Shown: piece after piece, positions 32,633 through 41,036 of the stretch
How positions within the stretch are numbered: the first letter of the stretch is position 1
How the letters are laid out: each line of letters starts with the position of its first letter
Source: Staphylococcus hsinchuensis
GTDB lineage: Bacteria; Bacillota; Bacilli; Staphylococcales; Staphylococcaceae
Direction of reading: 5' to 3'
NCBI RefSeq assembly: GCF_038789205.1
Contig: NZ_CP128355.1
Coordinates: forward strand, 1,798,001-1,862,000
DNA length: 64,000 bases
Translations under genes and position numbers: made by a program
The notes under the pieces: generated by a model
Told to the model about the DNA's origin: nothing
What the model saw: only the letters and a program-made list of their open reading frames with translations
The model's database searches: none

Positions 32633-33739
32633 TTACATGATAGAATTTCTTAATACTACATCAATGTTTTTAGGGACACGTACGATCACTTTGGCACCAG
32701 CATCAATCGTAATAAAGCCAAGCCCTGAAATCATTACGTCTCTCTTTTCTTTTCCTGTTTCTAGTCGAACAGCTTTAATATTTTCTAAATCGAAATTTTC
32801 AGTTTGATTAGGTGGGGATAATAAATCACCTAAATGATTTCGCCATAAGTCATTTGCATTTTCAGTTTTAGTACGATGGATATTTAACTCATTTGAGAAA
32901 TAACAGATTAAAGGTCGTTTGCCACCGCTAACATAATCAATTCTTGCTAAACCTCCAAAGAATAATGTTTGCCCTTCATTTAACTGATAAATACGTTGTT
33001 TTATTTCCTTTTTAGGCATAATTGTTTTTAATTCCTGATCTGACACTAGATGAGTCATTTGATGAGACTGTATTACACCTGGTGTATCATACATAAAGGT
33101 TGTTTCATCTAGTGGGATATCAATCATATCTAATGTCGTTCCAGGAAATCTTGAAGTAGTAACAACGTCTTTCTCACCTACACTACGTTCAATCAGTTTA
33201 TTTATTAAAGTTGATTTGCCGACATTTGTAGTGCCAACGATATAAACATCTTCATTATTACGATTCTGATTAATTGATTGTAACAAATCTTCAATACCTT
33301 CATTTTTCTCAGCTGAAATTAAGACAACCTCTTCTGCCTCTAGTCCGTATCGACGTGCAGTTTTTTTCAACCATTCTTTAACGCGACGTTTATTAATTTG
33401 TTTAGGTAATAAATCTATTTTATTAGCAACTAAAATAATTTTCTTATTGCCAACTATTCTTTTAATTGCATTGATAAATGAACCCTCAAAATCAAAAACA
33501 TCTACTACATTTACAATTAAGCCTTTTTTATCTGCAAGTCCATTGAGTAAATTCAGAAAATCTTCACTGTCTAATCCAACATCTTGAACTTCATTATAGT
33601 TTTTCAGACGAAAACATCTCTTGCAAATGACGTCTTCGCGAAATAAATTATGTTCAGGCACATAACCAGGCGCATCAGGATTCTCAGATTGTAATGGCGC
33701 GCCACAACCTATACATTTTAATTCTTCTATTTCAGTCAA
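32633..33739 (-). CDS. yqeH: Ribosome biogenesis GTPase YqeH
   Basis: YqeH is a circularly permuted GTPase needed for 30S assembly. An N-terminal zinc finger (CIGCGAPLQ and CKRC, about residues 9-42) is followed by the G4 motif VANKIDLLP, which precedes the G1 motif GTTNVGKST. This order shows the permutation. 368 residues. It abuts yqeG and is 13 bases before aroE. Confidence 0.97.
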   Translation of the reverse strand: MTEIEELKCIGCGAPLQSENPDAPGYVPEHNLFREDVICKRCFRLKNYNEVQDVGLDSEDFLNLLNGLADKKGLIVNVVDVFDFEGSFINAIKRIVGNKKIILVANKIDLLPKQINKRRVKEWLKKTARRYGLEAEEVVLISAEKNEGIEDLLQSINQNRNNEDVYIVGTTNVGKSTLINKLIERSVGEKDVVTTSRFPGTTLDMIDIPLDETTFMYDTPGVIQSHQMTHLVSDQELKTIMPKKEIKQRIYQLNEGQTLFFGGLARIDYVSGGKRPLICYFSNELNIHRTKTENANDLWRNHLGDLLSPPNQTENFDLENIKAVRLETGKEKRDVMISGLGFITIDAGAKVIVRVPKNIDVVLRNSIM

Positions 33740-34267
33740 TCAGTTTTCCTCCCATTTTATATAACCTTTTCGCTTAAAGTGATGCAATAATCTTCTTTCA
33801 ACTATGCGATTAAATTTCGTAACAAAACCGTCTGTTTTTTTGATTGGCACAACCATAATTGTAAATAATCCACGACGATTCCCACCAAATACATCAGTCA
33901 TCATTTGATCTCCAATTACTACGATGTCAGATGGTTGTAAATTCATACGTTGAATCGCTTGATTAAAAGCACGACCGCGTGGTTTTCTCGCTTCGAAGAT
34001 GTAATCAACATTTAAATCTTCACAAAAATCAGCCACACGCTTTTCATGATTATTCGATACAATCGTTACCGTAATGCCAAGGTCATCTGCTTGTTTAAAC
34101 CATTTCTTTATTGATTCAGTTGGTTGTAACTCATCCCAACCAACAAGTGTATTATCTAAATCTGTAATTATGCCTTTAAATCCTTGTTCAGCTAATTTAT
34201 TAAAATCGATTTGATAAACCGATTGAACATATTCATTTGGCAAGAAATTTTTTTTAATAATTCCCAT
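33740..34267 (-). CDS. YqeG family HAD-IIIA phosphatase
   Basis: A 175-residue HAD-superfamily phosphatase with motif I DLDNTLVGWDE and the later GDQMMTDVFGGNRRG. Family members dephosphorylate small phosphates; related plant proteins act on phosphatidylglycerophosphate. The ORF can be extended upstream into mtnN, but ATG at 34265-34267 (MGIIKKNFLPNEYV) follows AAAGGTGA at proper spacing. Confidence 0.94.
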   Translation of the reverse strand: MGIIKKNFLPNEYVQSVYQIDFNKLAEQGFKGIITDLDNTLVGWDELQPTESIKKWFKQADDLGITVTIVSNNHEKRVADFCEDLNVDYIFEARKPRGRAFNQAIQRMNLQPSDIVVIGDQMMTDVFGGNRRGLFTIMVVPIKKTDGFVTKFNRIVERRLLHHFKRKGYIKWEEN

Positions 34268-34280
34268 ATCATTCACCTTT

Positions 34281-34967
34281 TTATATATTATTAATGAGTC
34301 GTACGACGATTTCACTAGACGATTTTGCTGCTTTACCTAAAAATTCTTCAAATGTTATTCCCGCATCTCCATCAGCTAAATCTGAAATGGCACGGGTAAT
34401 AATAAATGGTGTATTGAATTGGTAACATGTCTGTGCAATCGCTGTAGCTTCCATTTCAGCTGCTAACGCTTCTGGAAAGTTACTTTTAATCTGTGTTTTT
34501 TGTTCGGGTGTACCAATAAAGCTGTCCCCACTGACAACCAAACCTGTTTGTGCAACAAGTTGACATTGTTCAATAATTTGAACCGTTTTATCCAATAAAC
34601 CAACGTTTGTTTGATAACTTTCTGGCATTTGAGGAATTTGGCCTATTTGATAGCCGAATGCACGAGCATCTGCATCATGATAACTTACTTTATCACTTAC
34701 AACAATATCACCTACATTTAGCTTATCATCTAGAGCCCCCGCAGAACCTGTATTAATAATTACTTCAGGATTAAACTTTTCAATTAATAATGTGGTTGAT
34801 ATTGAAGCATTTACCTTACCAATACCACTTTGAGTAAGGACAACGTCTTTACCTTCGAGCTTACCTTTATAAAAATGAACATGGGCAATATTTATTTCTT
34901 CATATTCTGTTAATTTATTTTTTAAAATTGTAATTTCTTCTTCCATTGCACCAATGATACCTATCAT
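34281..34967 (-). CDS. mtnN: 5'-methylthioadenosine/S-adenosylhomocysteine nucleosidase
   Basis: MtnN (Pfs) cleaves methylthioadenosine and S-adenosylhomocysteine, recycling methionine and, where luxS exists, feeding AI-2 synthesis. [27 protein letters not shown], the EMEATAIAQ substrate motif and [13 protein letters not shown] are diagnostic. 228 residues. It heads the yqeG-yqeH-aroE series here. Confidence 0.97.
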   Translation of the reverse strand: MIGIIGAMEEEITILKNKLTEYEEINIAHVHFYKGKLEGKDVVLTQSGIGKVNASISTTLLIEKFNPEVIINTGSAGALDDKLNVGDIVVSDKVSYHDADARAFGYQIGQIPQMPESYQTNVGLLDKTVQIIEQCQLVAQTGLVVSGDSFIGTPEQKTQIKSNFPEALAAEMEATAIAQTCYQFNTPFIITRAISDLADGDAGITFEEFLGKAAKSSSEIVVRLINNI

Positions 34968-35209
34968 TCACACTCACCTCATTAAATTAATCCTAACCTT
35001 GATTATTTTATCATATTTATGTAAATACCTCGATCATACATCTATAAATATAAAATAATAACCCATAAATGTTTTCCATACAATATAATGACAAAATGTT
35101 GAATCAAATTTGGTGCAAACGCTTACGACCTAACACTTTTGTTATATCACATCATTACCATTACTTTTATGCAAATTATATGGTTCAATAGTTGTAGGAG
35201 GTGTAACGT

Positions 35210-35491
35210 ATGAATCAACGAAACGAACATGTTCTTTCTTCTATAAGTTATTTAAGTTTCTTTTTTGCACCAATTATTTTACCACTTATTGTAGGTATTG
35301 TAGCAAAAGGAGAAACATCTAGTCATAGTTTCAAAGCATTATTAAATCATATATTAACCGTAGTATGTTTCTACTTAGGCATTTTAGCTTTGGTAGGATC
35401 AGGTCCATTATTGCAAGATAGTGGATGGTTATTCTTTTTAGTGATCGTTATCGCTATTATATTATTAGCTTTAACAGTTTATTTATATTAA
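35210..35491 (+). CDS. Small DUF4870-like membrane protein
   Basis: A 93-residue protein with three predicted membrane segments (about residues 12-33, 44-62 and 70-92) and a charged N terminus with HVLSSISYLSFFFAPIILPL. The pattern resembles DUF4870-type small membrane proteins; function unknown. A strong AGGAGGTG ribosome site precedes the ATG. It is a plus-strand single gene at the left border of the accessory stretch and ends before a strong hairpin. Confidence 0.75.
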   Translation: MNQRNEHVLSSISYLSFFFAPIILPLIVGIVAKGETSSHSFKALLNHILTVVCFYLGILALVGSGPLLQDSGWLFFLVIVIAIILLALTVYLY

Positions 35492-35581
35492 ACATAGTTA
35501 GAGGTATCAAATTGTTATTAGACTAAAAAACAAGACAAAAATTAATAACAAATTTCAATTAATAAAATTTTCATATCAAAA

Positions 35582-35634
35582 AAAGAATGCGAATCCCTTT
35601 TGTATAATTTAAAGGAAGTTCGCATTCTTTATTT
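35582..35634. terminator. Hairpin terminator after the small membrane protein gene
   Basis: AAAGAATGCGAA (35582-35593) pairs with TTCGCATTCTTT (35619-35630), 12 bp perfect, with an additional inner CCTTT/AAAGG helix. Flanking A and T runs make it bidirectional. Confidence 0.8.
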
Positions 35635-35650
35635 ACATTTAAATCTATTT

Positions 35651-35729
35651 TTATTTATCAAAAAATTGACCTAATTCTCGAAATGAAAGTACCCTTTTGA
35701 AAATCGTTATGATAACTGCTATAATACCT
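35651..35729 (-). pseudogene. Degenerate second copy of the NRAMP-like gene 3' end
   Basis: These 79 bases match 37210-37288, the last codons of the NRAMP-like gene, at 69 of 79 positions (10 substitutions, no gaps). They keep the same frame and a TAA stop; the copy would encode ...GIIAVIITIFKRVLSFRELG followed by QFFDK. Nothing upstream of 35730 resembles the gene, so only the end is present. It lies 1.48 kb from the intact end in the same orientation, which brackets the GyrI-like and GNAT genes. This is either a target-site duplication from a past integration or the stump of a deleted tandem gene. Confidence 0.85.
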
Positions 35730-35798
35730 CTAGAAATCTTGAAAAGCAAAATTCCTAATTGAAAGATTAATACAAGAAGAAACTCGTTTTACAAAAAG

Positions 35799-36182
35799 CT
35801 AAAATAGATGTATAACAACTGATCCATCTTTTTTATATTCTTCACAATCAATATCATAACTTCTTTTAATTTTGTTTTCTTCTTCATCTTCCCAAATTCG
35901 TTTCCATACGGTTATAATTTCATCTTTTCCAGCACACTTATATTCAATACTCTTAGCAAAGTCAACCTCGAAAAATTTATCAGCCAAAATATCTTCTGTA
36001 CACAAAGCTAACGAGTAATCGCCTTTATAATTCGACTCATAATCATAGTAAACTGCATATACCTTACCATTATAATCATCATTATTTTTATAAAAGCTAT
36101 CCCACATCCCTAGAATTTTATTCATAATATCTTTATCTTCAAAATTATTTGTCCTAACAGTTTTATAAACATACAACTTCAT
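35799..36182 (-). CDS. GyrI-like (SOUL/AraC effector-binding) small-molecule-binding protein
   Basis: A 127-residue protein. The pattern IMNKILGMWDSFYKN, KVYAVYYDYESNYKGDYSLA and the C-terminal VWKRIWEDE plus YDIDCEEYKKDGSVVIHLF fits stand-alone GyrI-like effector-binding domains. That group includes the C-terminal domains of AraC/BmrR-type regulators and integron cassette proteins that bind drug-like ligands. No DNA-binding domain is attached. GAAAGGGG precedes the ATG. It lies inside the accessory stretch behind a structured leader. The family assignment is from pattern recognition, and the ligand is unknown. Confidence 0.75.
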   Translation of the reverse strand: MKLYVYKTVRTNNFEDKDIMNKILGMWDSFYKNNDDYNGKVYAVYYDYESNYKGDYSLALCTEDILADKFFEVDFAKSIEYKCAGKDEIITVWKRIWEDEEENKIKRSYDIDCEEYKKDGSVVIHLF

Positions 36183-36243
36183 AAAATAACCCCTTTCTTT
36201 TTATCTTACCAAAAAATTTACTTTATTGACATTAATCTTCGGA

Positions 36244-36329
36244 ACCCTTAACAATCCCAAAACTTGTCGAATCGTGGGCTTAATAGCTCACGCTCTGCCA
36301 ACATTCGTCTCCAAATTTAGTTAAGGGTA
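36244..36329 (-). promoter_or_regulatory. Structured leader upstream of the GyrI-like gene, with possible short upstream ORF
   Basis: Outer arms ACCCTTAAC and GTTAAGGGT close an 86-base element. Inside are CGAAT/ATTCG and CGTGGGC/GCTCACG helices with a TTAATA loop. On the minus strand an 18-codon frame (36304-36248, MLAERELLSPRFDKFWDC) starts 5 bases after GGAG, and its stop lies in the closing arm. The element sits 60 bases upstream of the GyrI-like gene in the same orientation, which suggests attenuation-type control. From memory, the GGGATTGTTAAGGGTTCCGA part resembles sequence on staphylococcal resistance plasmids; this is unverified. Confidence 0.5.
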
Positions 36330-36402
36330 CTTCTCACCATCAATAAATATTCTCGACATAAACTAAAAACTTTGAAAGTATCTCTAACTTTTAAAAATAG
36401 AG

Positions 36403-36471
36403 TCTAAAAAACATTTTCTTAATCGTGATTAAAAAATTGATAAAAAATTACTTATTAAATCTGTCCTTTTT
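36403..36471. repeat. Direct repeat, left copy
   Basis: Bases 36403-36450 match 37043-37090 at 46 of 48 positions in the same orientation. The match continues (CTTATTAAATCTG...) after a 22-base insertion in the other copy. With its partner it brackets the GNAT pseudogene. Confidence 0.85.
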
Positions 36472-36587
36472 TACCCTTAAAAACCACCTAAATTAATAGG
36501 TAAGTTTTTGCGTATTCGTATAATTTAATTTATAGTAACATCAAGATAACAACGTGCTTTAAAAATCAAGACCAAGGTGGTAAAAAA

Positions 36588-37016
36588 ATGATTTATAAAT
36601 TAAACAATAAGGACGAACAAAAATTAAAGACTTTAGGAGACCTCTGATTAAATTCAAATATAACTACCCATAACTTTATCGATGAAAAATATTGGATTAG
36701 TAATTATGAAAATGTTTTAAAAGCCTTTAAAAAAGCTGATATTATTGTTTATACAAGAAATGAAGAAATCATAGGTTTCTGCGGTTTGGTGGATAATTAT
36801 ATAGCAGGAATGTTTGTTGAAAAAAATGAAAGAAATCAAGGGATAGGTGATAAATTAATAAAATACTTGCAAACTGAAAAAGATAATCTATCACTAAAAG
36901 TATATCAACAAAACAAAAAAGCAATTAAATTTTATAAACATCATAACTTTAAAATAAAAGAAGAAACCAAAGATGAAACTCAAAACAAAGAATACATAAT
37001 GTATTGGAATAAGTGA
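36588..37016 (+). pseudogene. GNAT-family N-acetyltransferase, interrupted by an in-frame TGA
   Basis: From ATG 36588 (ribosome site AAGGTGG) the frame runs 19 codons, MIYKLNNKDEQKLKTLGDL, to a TGA at 36645-36647. It then continues open for 122 more codons to the TGA stop at 37014-37016. The downstream part is a GNAT fold: HNFIDEKYWISNYENVLKAF, IVYTRNEEIIGFCGL, the acetyl-CoA loop ERNQGIGDKLIKYLQ and the C-terminal NKKAIKFYKHHNFK. GNAT relatives usually have Trp at the interrupted place (DLWL), so TGG to TGA is the simplest explanation. The rest is undamaged, so inactivation seems recent. Translation could restart internally at 36786 (GTG) or 36807 (ATG), but that would lose the first strands. 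Confidence 0.85.
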
Positions 37017-37042
37017 TTGTATATTTTGAGGTAAATATGAAA

Positions 37043-37132
37043 TCTAAAAATCATTTTCTAAATCGTGATTAAAAAATTGATAAAAAATTAGATGAAAAGT
37101 TAGAAAAAATTACTTATTAAATCTGCCTTTTT
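37043..37132. repeat. Direct repeat, right copy, with 22-base insertion
   Basis: 37043-37090 repeats 36403-36450 with two mismatches. An extra segment (about 37091-37112) containing a partial tandem of the preceding AAAAATTA motif separates it from CTTATTAAATCTGCC, which again matches the left copy. Confidence 0.85.
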
Positions 37133-37146
37133 TGTCCTTTTTCAAA

Positions 37147-37185
37147 ACAAAAAACCTTGAGTTTTAAAATTTAAAACCCAAGGTT
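37147..37185 (-). terminator. Terminator of the pxp operon / NRAMP-like gene
   Basis: AACCTTGAGTTTTAAA and TTTAAAACCCAAGGTT form a 15-bp stem with one mismatch and a very short loop. On the minus strand it is followed by TTTTTTG. It lies 25 bases after the NRAMP-like stop codon. Confidence 0.82.
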
Positions 37186-37209
37186 GAAATGTTAGAGTCG
37201 TCAAAACCC

Positions 37210-38442
37210 TTATTTTCCAAACAATTGACCTAATTCTTGAAGTGAAAATACCCCTGTAAAAATCGTTATGATAACTGCAATAATACCTGCAACTAACATC
37301 CACGTTGGATGTTTATAATCTCCAACAATCGATCTACGTTTACTCGCAATTAAGATTGTTCCTAAAGTAACCGGTAAAATTAATCCATTTAACGCACCTG
37401 CAACGATTAATAATGTTACAGGTTTACCAATAAATAAAAATACGAGAGTAGAAATAACAATAAATGCTATAACGATTAAGTTAGTACGATTATTTAAAGA
37501 TTTTGTCATAGTTTTTAAGAAAGTTGCACTTGTGTATGCAGAACCAATAACTGATGACATCGCCGCTGCAAATAAAACGATACCAAAAATATTACGACCT
37601 ATTGGGCCTAATACATGTTCAAATACTGATGCAGGTGGATTATCTGCGTTCAATGCTGCGCCTGTTGTAACTACGCCAAGTACAGCTAAGAATAATAAAG
37701 CTCGTAATACACCAGTTGTTAAAATACCAGAAACAGCTGCTTTATTAACGAAAGGTAAGAAAGACTTACCTTCAATACCTGAGTCTAAAATTCTGTGTGC
37801 TCCTGCAAATGTGATATAACCCCCAACTGTACCACCAACTAATGTGATAATTGGAAGTACGAGTGCGAGCGGTTTTTCTGGTAATACTAAATGTTGTGCT
37901 GCTTCTAAATATGGTGGTTGTGCTTTTACCATTACAAATGCAATGACTACAATCATTAAAATACCAAGGAACATCGTAACGACGTCCATGATTTTTTGTC
38001 CACTCTTACTCATAAAGATTGCAATTGATAAAATCGCTGTAATTGCTGCACCAATTTTAACGTCTATCCCAAATATAGCTTGTAGACCTAAACCTGCACC
38101 GGCGATATTACCTATGTTAAAGGCAAGACCACCTATGGCTATGAGTACAGAAATAACTGTTCCTAGACCTTTTACAACATCGTTAGCTACTTCTTGTCCA
38201 CGTTTCCCTGTAACTACTAACACACGCCATATATTAATTTGAGCTCCAATATCTATCAGGATTGATAGTAAAATTGCAAAAGCAAAACTTGAAGCAAATT
38301 GTTCAGTGAACACTGCTGTTTGCGTTAAAAACGCAGGCCCAATCGCTGAAGTTGCCATTAAGAATACTGATCCTAATAACAACCTGCGATGGTTTTTCGT
38401 AAACTTCGCGTCATTTTCTTTAGGTATTTGTTTTTCTCCCAT
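37210..38442 (-). CDS. NRAMP-related transporter of the 5-oxoprolinase operon (YcsG type)
   Basis: A 410-residue membrane protein with about 11 predicted helices and the NRAMP fold signature GGTVGGYITFAGAHRI. The first helix reads SAIGPAFLTQTAVF and lacks the DPGN metal ligand motif of true Mn/Fe NRAMPs, and the MPH-like motif of helix 6 is also missing. It is therefore unlikely to be a manganese transporter like MntH. It is the last gene of the pxp operon, 5 bases after pxpA; B. subtilis ycsG occupies the same position next to ycsF. Uptake of 5-oxoproline or a related acid is my inference. The 3' end is duplicated at 35651-35729. Confidence 0.85.
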   Translation of the reverse strand: MGEKQIPKENDAKFTKNHRRLLLGSVFLMATSAIGPAFLTQTAVFTEQFASSFAFAILLSILIDIGAQINIWRVLVVTGKRGQEVANDVVKGLGTVISVLIAIGGLAFNIGNIAGAGLGLQAIFGIDVKIGAAITAILSIAIFMSKSGQKIMDVVTMFLGILMIVVIAFVMVKAQPPYLEAAQHLVLPEKPLALVLPIITLVGGTVGGYITFAGAHRILDSGIEGKSFLPFVNKAAVSGILTTGVLRALLFLAVLGVVTTGAALNADNPPASVFEHVLGPIGRNIFGIVLFAAAMSSVIGSAYTSATFLKTMTKSLNNRTNLIVIAFIVISTLVFLFIGKPVTLLIVAGALNGLILPVTLGTILIASKRRSIVGDYKHPTWMLVAGIIAVIITIFTGVFSLQELGQLFGK

Positions 38443-38447
38443 ATATC

Positions 38448-39206
38448 TTATCCCCCTAATTTCGAAATAGAAATTCCTTCTTTCGTTAATCTTTCTTTGA
38501 TTTGTGATACAAATTCAACGGCATGAGCGCCATCGCCGTGCACACAAATTGTATCCGCTTCAATATCAATTTTTTTGTTGTTTTTTGAAACAACTTTTTG
38601 TGATTTTACCATCATCACGACTTGTTCTATTGCTTGCTCTGTATCTGTAATAACTGCATCACTTTCTTTACGACTTACAAGTTGTCCATCATCCTCATAG
38701 CGTCTATCTGCAAATACTTCTGAAGCCGTTGTTAAGCCAACTGCTTTTGCTTCTGAAATTAATAATGTATTAGATAAACCAACGTAAATTAGTGAAGAAT
38801 CAAAATCATATACCGCTTGTGCAATAGCTTTAGCAATAGCTGCGTCTCTCGCACCCATTTGGTAAAGTGCACCATGTGGTTTAACATGGTTTAGTTTTAC
38901 GTCGTGAATACGACAGAAACCATTTAATGCACCGAGTTGATAAACAACAATATCGTAAACTTCCTGTGGTGATAAATCCATTTTTCTACGACCAAAACCT
39001 TGTATATCAGGCAGACCTGGGTGCGCACCAATTCCAATGCCATGTTCTTTTGCATGCTTTATCGTTTCATTCATTACATCTGGATCTCCAGCATGGAAAC
39101 CACAAGCTATATTAGCTGAAGTAATGTGAGGGATAATTTGCGCATCGCCACCAAATGAATAATTACCAAATGCTTCTCCTAAATCACAATTTAAATCTAT
39201 TTGCAT
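38448..39206 (-). CDS. pxpA: 5-oxoprolinase subunit PxpA (LamB/YcsF family)
   Basis: PxpA with PxpB and PxpC forms the ATP-dependent 5-oxoprolinase that opens 5-oxoproline to glutamate. The opening [34 protein letters not shown] and [11 protein letters not shown] are the LamB/YcsF family motifs. 252 residues. It follows accC without a gap and precedes the transporter. Confidence 0.95.
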   Translation of the reverse strand: MQIDLNCDLGEAFGNYSFGGDAQIIPHITSANIACGFHAGDPDVMNETIKHAKEHGIGIGAHPGLPDIQGFGRRKMDLSPQEVYDIVVYQLGALNGFCRIHDVKLNHVKPHGALYQMGARDAAIAKAIAQAVYDFDSSLIYVGLSNTLLISEAKAVGLTTASEVFADRRYEDDGQLVSRKESDAVITDTEQAIEQVVMMVKSQKVVSKNNKKIDIEADTICVHGDGAHAVEFVSQIKERLTKEGISISKLGG

Positions 39207-40565
39207 TTATGATTCCTCCTTGATAATTTGATGTTTATCTAAGAATTTGATGTCGACATCTTTAGCATCTCCATCAGCATATAATGGGAATGATAAGACT
39301 GCATATAAGAAATCAGCAGTTGTCGTAAATCCATCGATGACCATCTCATCTAGTGTCACTTTTAATTTATTGATTGCTAATTGACGATCTTCTGATTTTA
39401 CGATTACCTTCGCAACTAACGAATCATAATTAGGTGAAACCATGTATCCTTGATATAGTAAACTATCAACACGAACGTTGTGACCTTGTGGTAAATGTAA
39501 TGCTTTAACTTTACCTGGTGAAGGTTGGAATTGACGTTGTGGATTTTCAGCATTAATTCTCGCTTCTATGACATGCCCATCAAAGATTATGTCTTCTTGT
39601 GAGAAAGGTAGCTCGCCATTTTGTAGTAAATAAAGTTGTGCTTTCAATAAGTCTCTATTTGAACGCATTTCAGTGACTGTATGTTCAACCTGAATACGTG
39701 CATTCATTTCGATAAAATAGTAAGCATCATCAGTCACGAGGTACTCAATCGTTCCTGCACTTCTATAATTTGAAGCTCGCGCAACTTTAACGGCGTCGTT
39801 ACACATCGATTCTCTCATTTCATCGGAAATTGCAGCACATGGTGATTCTTCTATGAGCTTTTGATTTTTACGTTGAACTGAACAATCACGTTCACCTAAA
39901 TGTATGTAATTGTCTTTTCCATCACCAATAACTTGAACTTCTACGTGCTTAGCTACAGGTATAAATGCTTCAACATACACACGATCATCATCAAAGTATT
40001 TTTTACCTTCGCTTTTCGCTTCTTTAAATGATTTTGCAAGTTCATCTTCTGATTTAACGATACGGATACCTTTACCGCCACCGCCACTTGCTGCTTTTAA
40101 TACTAATGGATAGCCAATTTCTTCAGCCAATTCTTTTACTTCTTCTACAGATTTAACATCATTTGTTGAACCTGGAATAATGGGCACACCAGCATTATCA
40201 ACTGTTTGACGAGCTGTTATTTTATCTCCCATTAACTCCATCGTTTTCTTCGTAGGACCGATAAAGTGGATATCATTTTCTTCAACTTTTTGTGCAAATG
40301 ATGAACTTTCAGATAAAAATCCATAACCAGGATGAATTGCATTCGCTCCTGTAATATCTGCTGCACTTATGATTCTATCTTGGTTCAAATAACTATCTAA
40401 TGGATTCGCTTCACCAATACAAATTGCTTGGTCAGCCAAACTAACGTGCAAGCTTGATTCGTCCCCTTTTGCATAAACTGCAACTGTTTCAATATTTAAT
40501 TCTCTACAAGCACGGATGATTCGAACCGCAATTTCACCTCTGTTTGCAATTAAACAACGATACAC
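39207..40565 (-). CDS. accC: Biotin carboxylase (AccC-type) of the pxp operon
   Basis: A 452-residue biotin carboxylase with MYRCLIANRGEIAVRIIRAC, ATP-grasp GGGGKGIRIV and the active-site region EMNARIQVEHTVTEM. It carboxylates the biotin of AccB using ATP and bicarbonate. No carboxyltransferase subunit is in this operon, so its partner is either the fatty-acid AccAD or the PxpBC proteins. Such AccBC duplicates with pxp genes are common. It abuts pxpA. Confidence 0.92.
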   Translation of the reverse strand: MYRCLIANRGEIAVRIIRACRELNIETVAVYAKGDESSLHVSLADQAICIGEANPLDSYLNQDRIISAADITGANAIHPGYGFLSESSSFAQKVEENDIHFIGPTKKTMELMGDKITARQTVDNAGVPIIPGSTNDVKSVEEVKELAEEIGYPLVLKAASGGGGKGIRIVKSEDELAKSFKEAKSEGKKYFDDDRVYVEAFIPVAKHVEVQVIGDGKDNYIHLGERDCSVQRKNQKLIEESPCAAISDEMRESMCNDAVKVARASNYRSAGTIEYLVTDDAYYFIEMNARIQVEHTVTEMRSNRDLLKAQLYLLQNGELPFSQEDIIFDGHVIEARINAENPQRQFQPSPGKVKALHLPQGHNVRVDSLLYQGYMVSPNYDSLVAKVIVKSEDRQLAINKLKVTLDEMVIDGFTTTADFLYAVLSFPLYADGDAKDVDIKFLDKHQIIKEES

Positions 40566-40587
40566 TGCAAACGCCCCTTTCTCAAAG

Positions 40588-41034
40588 TTATTTCACTCTA
40601 ATAATAGCTTGATCATATTCTACATTCGTACCGTGTGATACTAGAATTTCATCGACTACACCTTCGACATCACTTGTAACTTCATTCATAACTTTCATAG
40701 CTTCGATATAACCTACTACGTCACCTTTTTTCACTTCATCGCCAACCTCAATGATTGGATCAGTTAATTCTTTTTCGTCTTGTAAGAAGAATGTACCAAC
40801 CATTGGTGATTTAACTTCTTCTCCTTGAGTTGATTCAGAACTACTTTGTGAATCTGACGTTGAAGTAGTAGATTCAGTTTGTTGCGTAGCTTGAGTTACT
40901 TGTGGTGCTGGACTTTGACTTACAGCTTCAGTAAAGTCAACATCTATTTCATATTCGTTATCTTTATATTTAAATTTTTTCACATCATTTTGTTTGATTA
41001 ATTTGATAACTTGTTCAATATTTTCAAAGTTCAT
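40588..41034 (-). CDS. accB: Biotin carboxyl carrier protein (AccB-type) of the pxp operon
   Basis: A 148-residue biotin carrier. The N-terminal helix region is followed by a Ser/Thr/Gln-rich linker (about residues 40-70) and the biotinyl domain with GYIEAMKVMNEV, the Lys being the biotin site. It lies 2 bases after pxpC and 22 before accC. It is probably a second copy next to the fatty-acid accB elsewhere in the genome. Confidence 0.92.
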   Translation of the reverse strand: MNFENIEQVIKLIKQNDVKKFKYKDNEYEIDVDFTEAVSQSPAPQVTQATQQTESTTSTSDSQSSSESTQGEEVKSPMVGTFFLQDEKELTDPIIEVGDEVKKGDVVGYIEAMKVMNEVTSDVEGVVDEILVSHGTNVEYDQAIIRVK

Positions 41035-41036
41035 TA

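Noticed and set aside
36244..36329. attC-like recombination site (outer arms resemble integron core sites)
   Set aside because: CCTTAAC and GTTAAGG deviate from the RYYYAAC/GTTRRRY cores at the outer base, the inner boxes are not typical, and no integron integrase is in the window. A transcribed leader structure explains the position better.
36645..36647. TGA as a selenocysteine or readthrough codon in the GNAT gene
   Set aside because: No selenocysteine insertion element is evident and GNAT enzymes have Trp there. Staphylococci read TGA as stop.
37532..38242. Two plus-strand open frames opposite the NRAMP-like gene
   Set aside because: They are antisense shadows of a clear membrane-protein gene.
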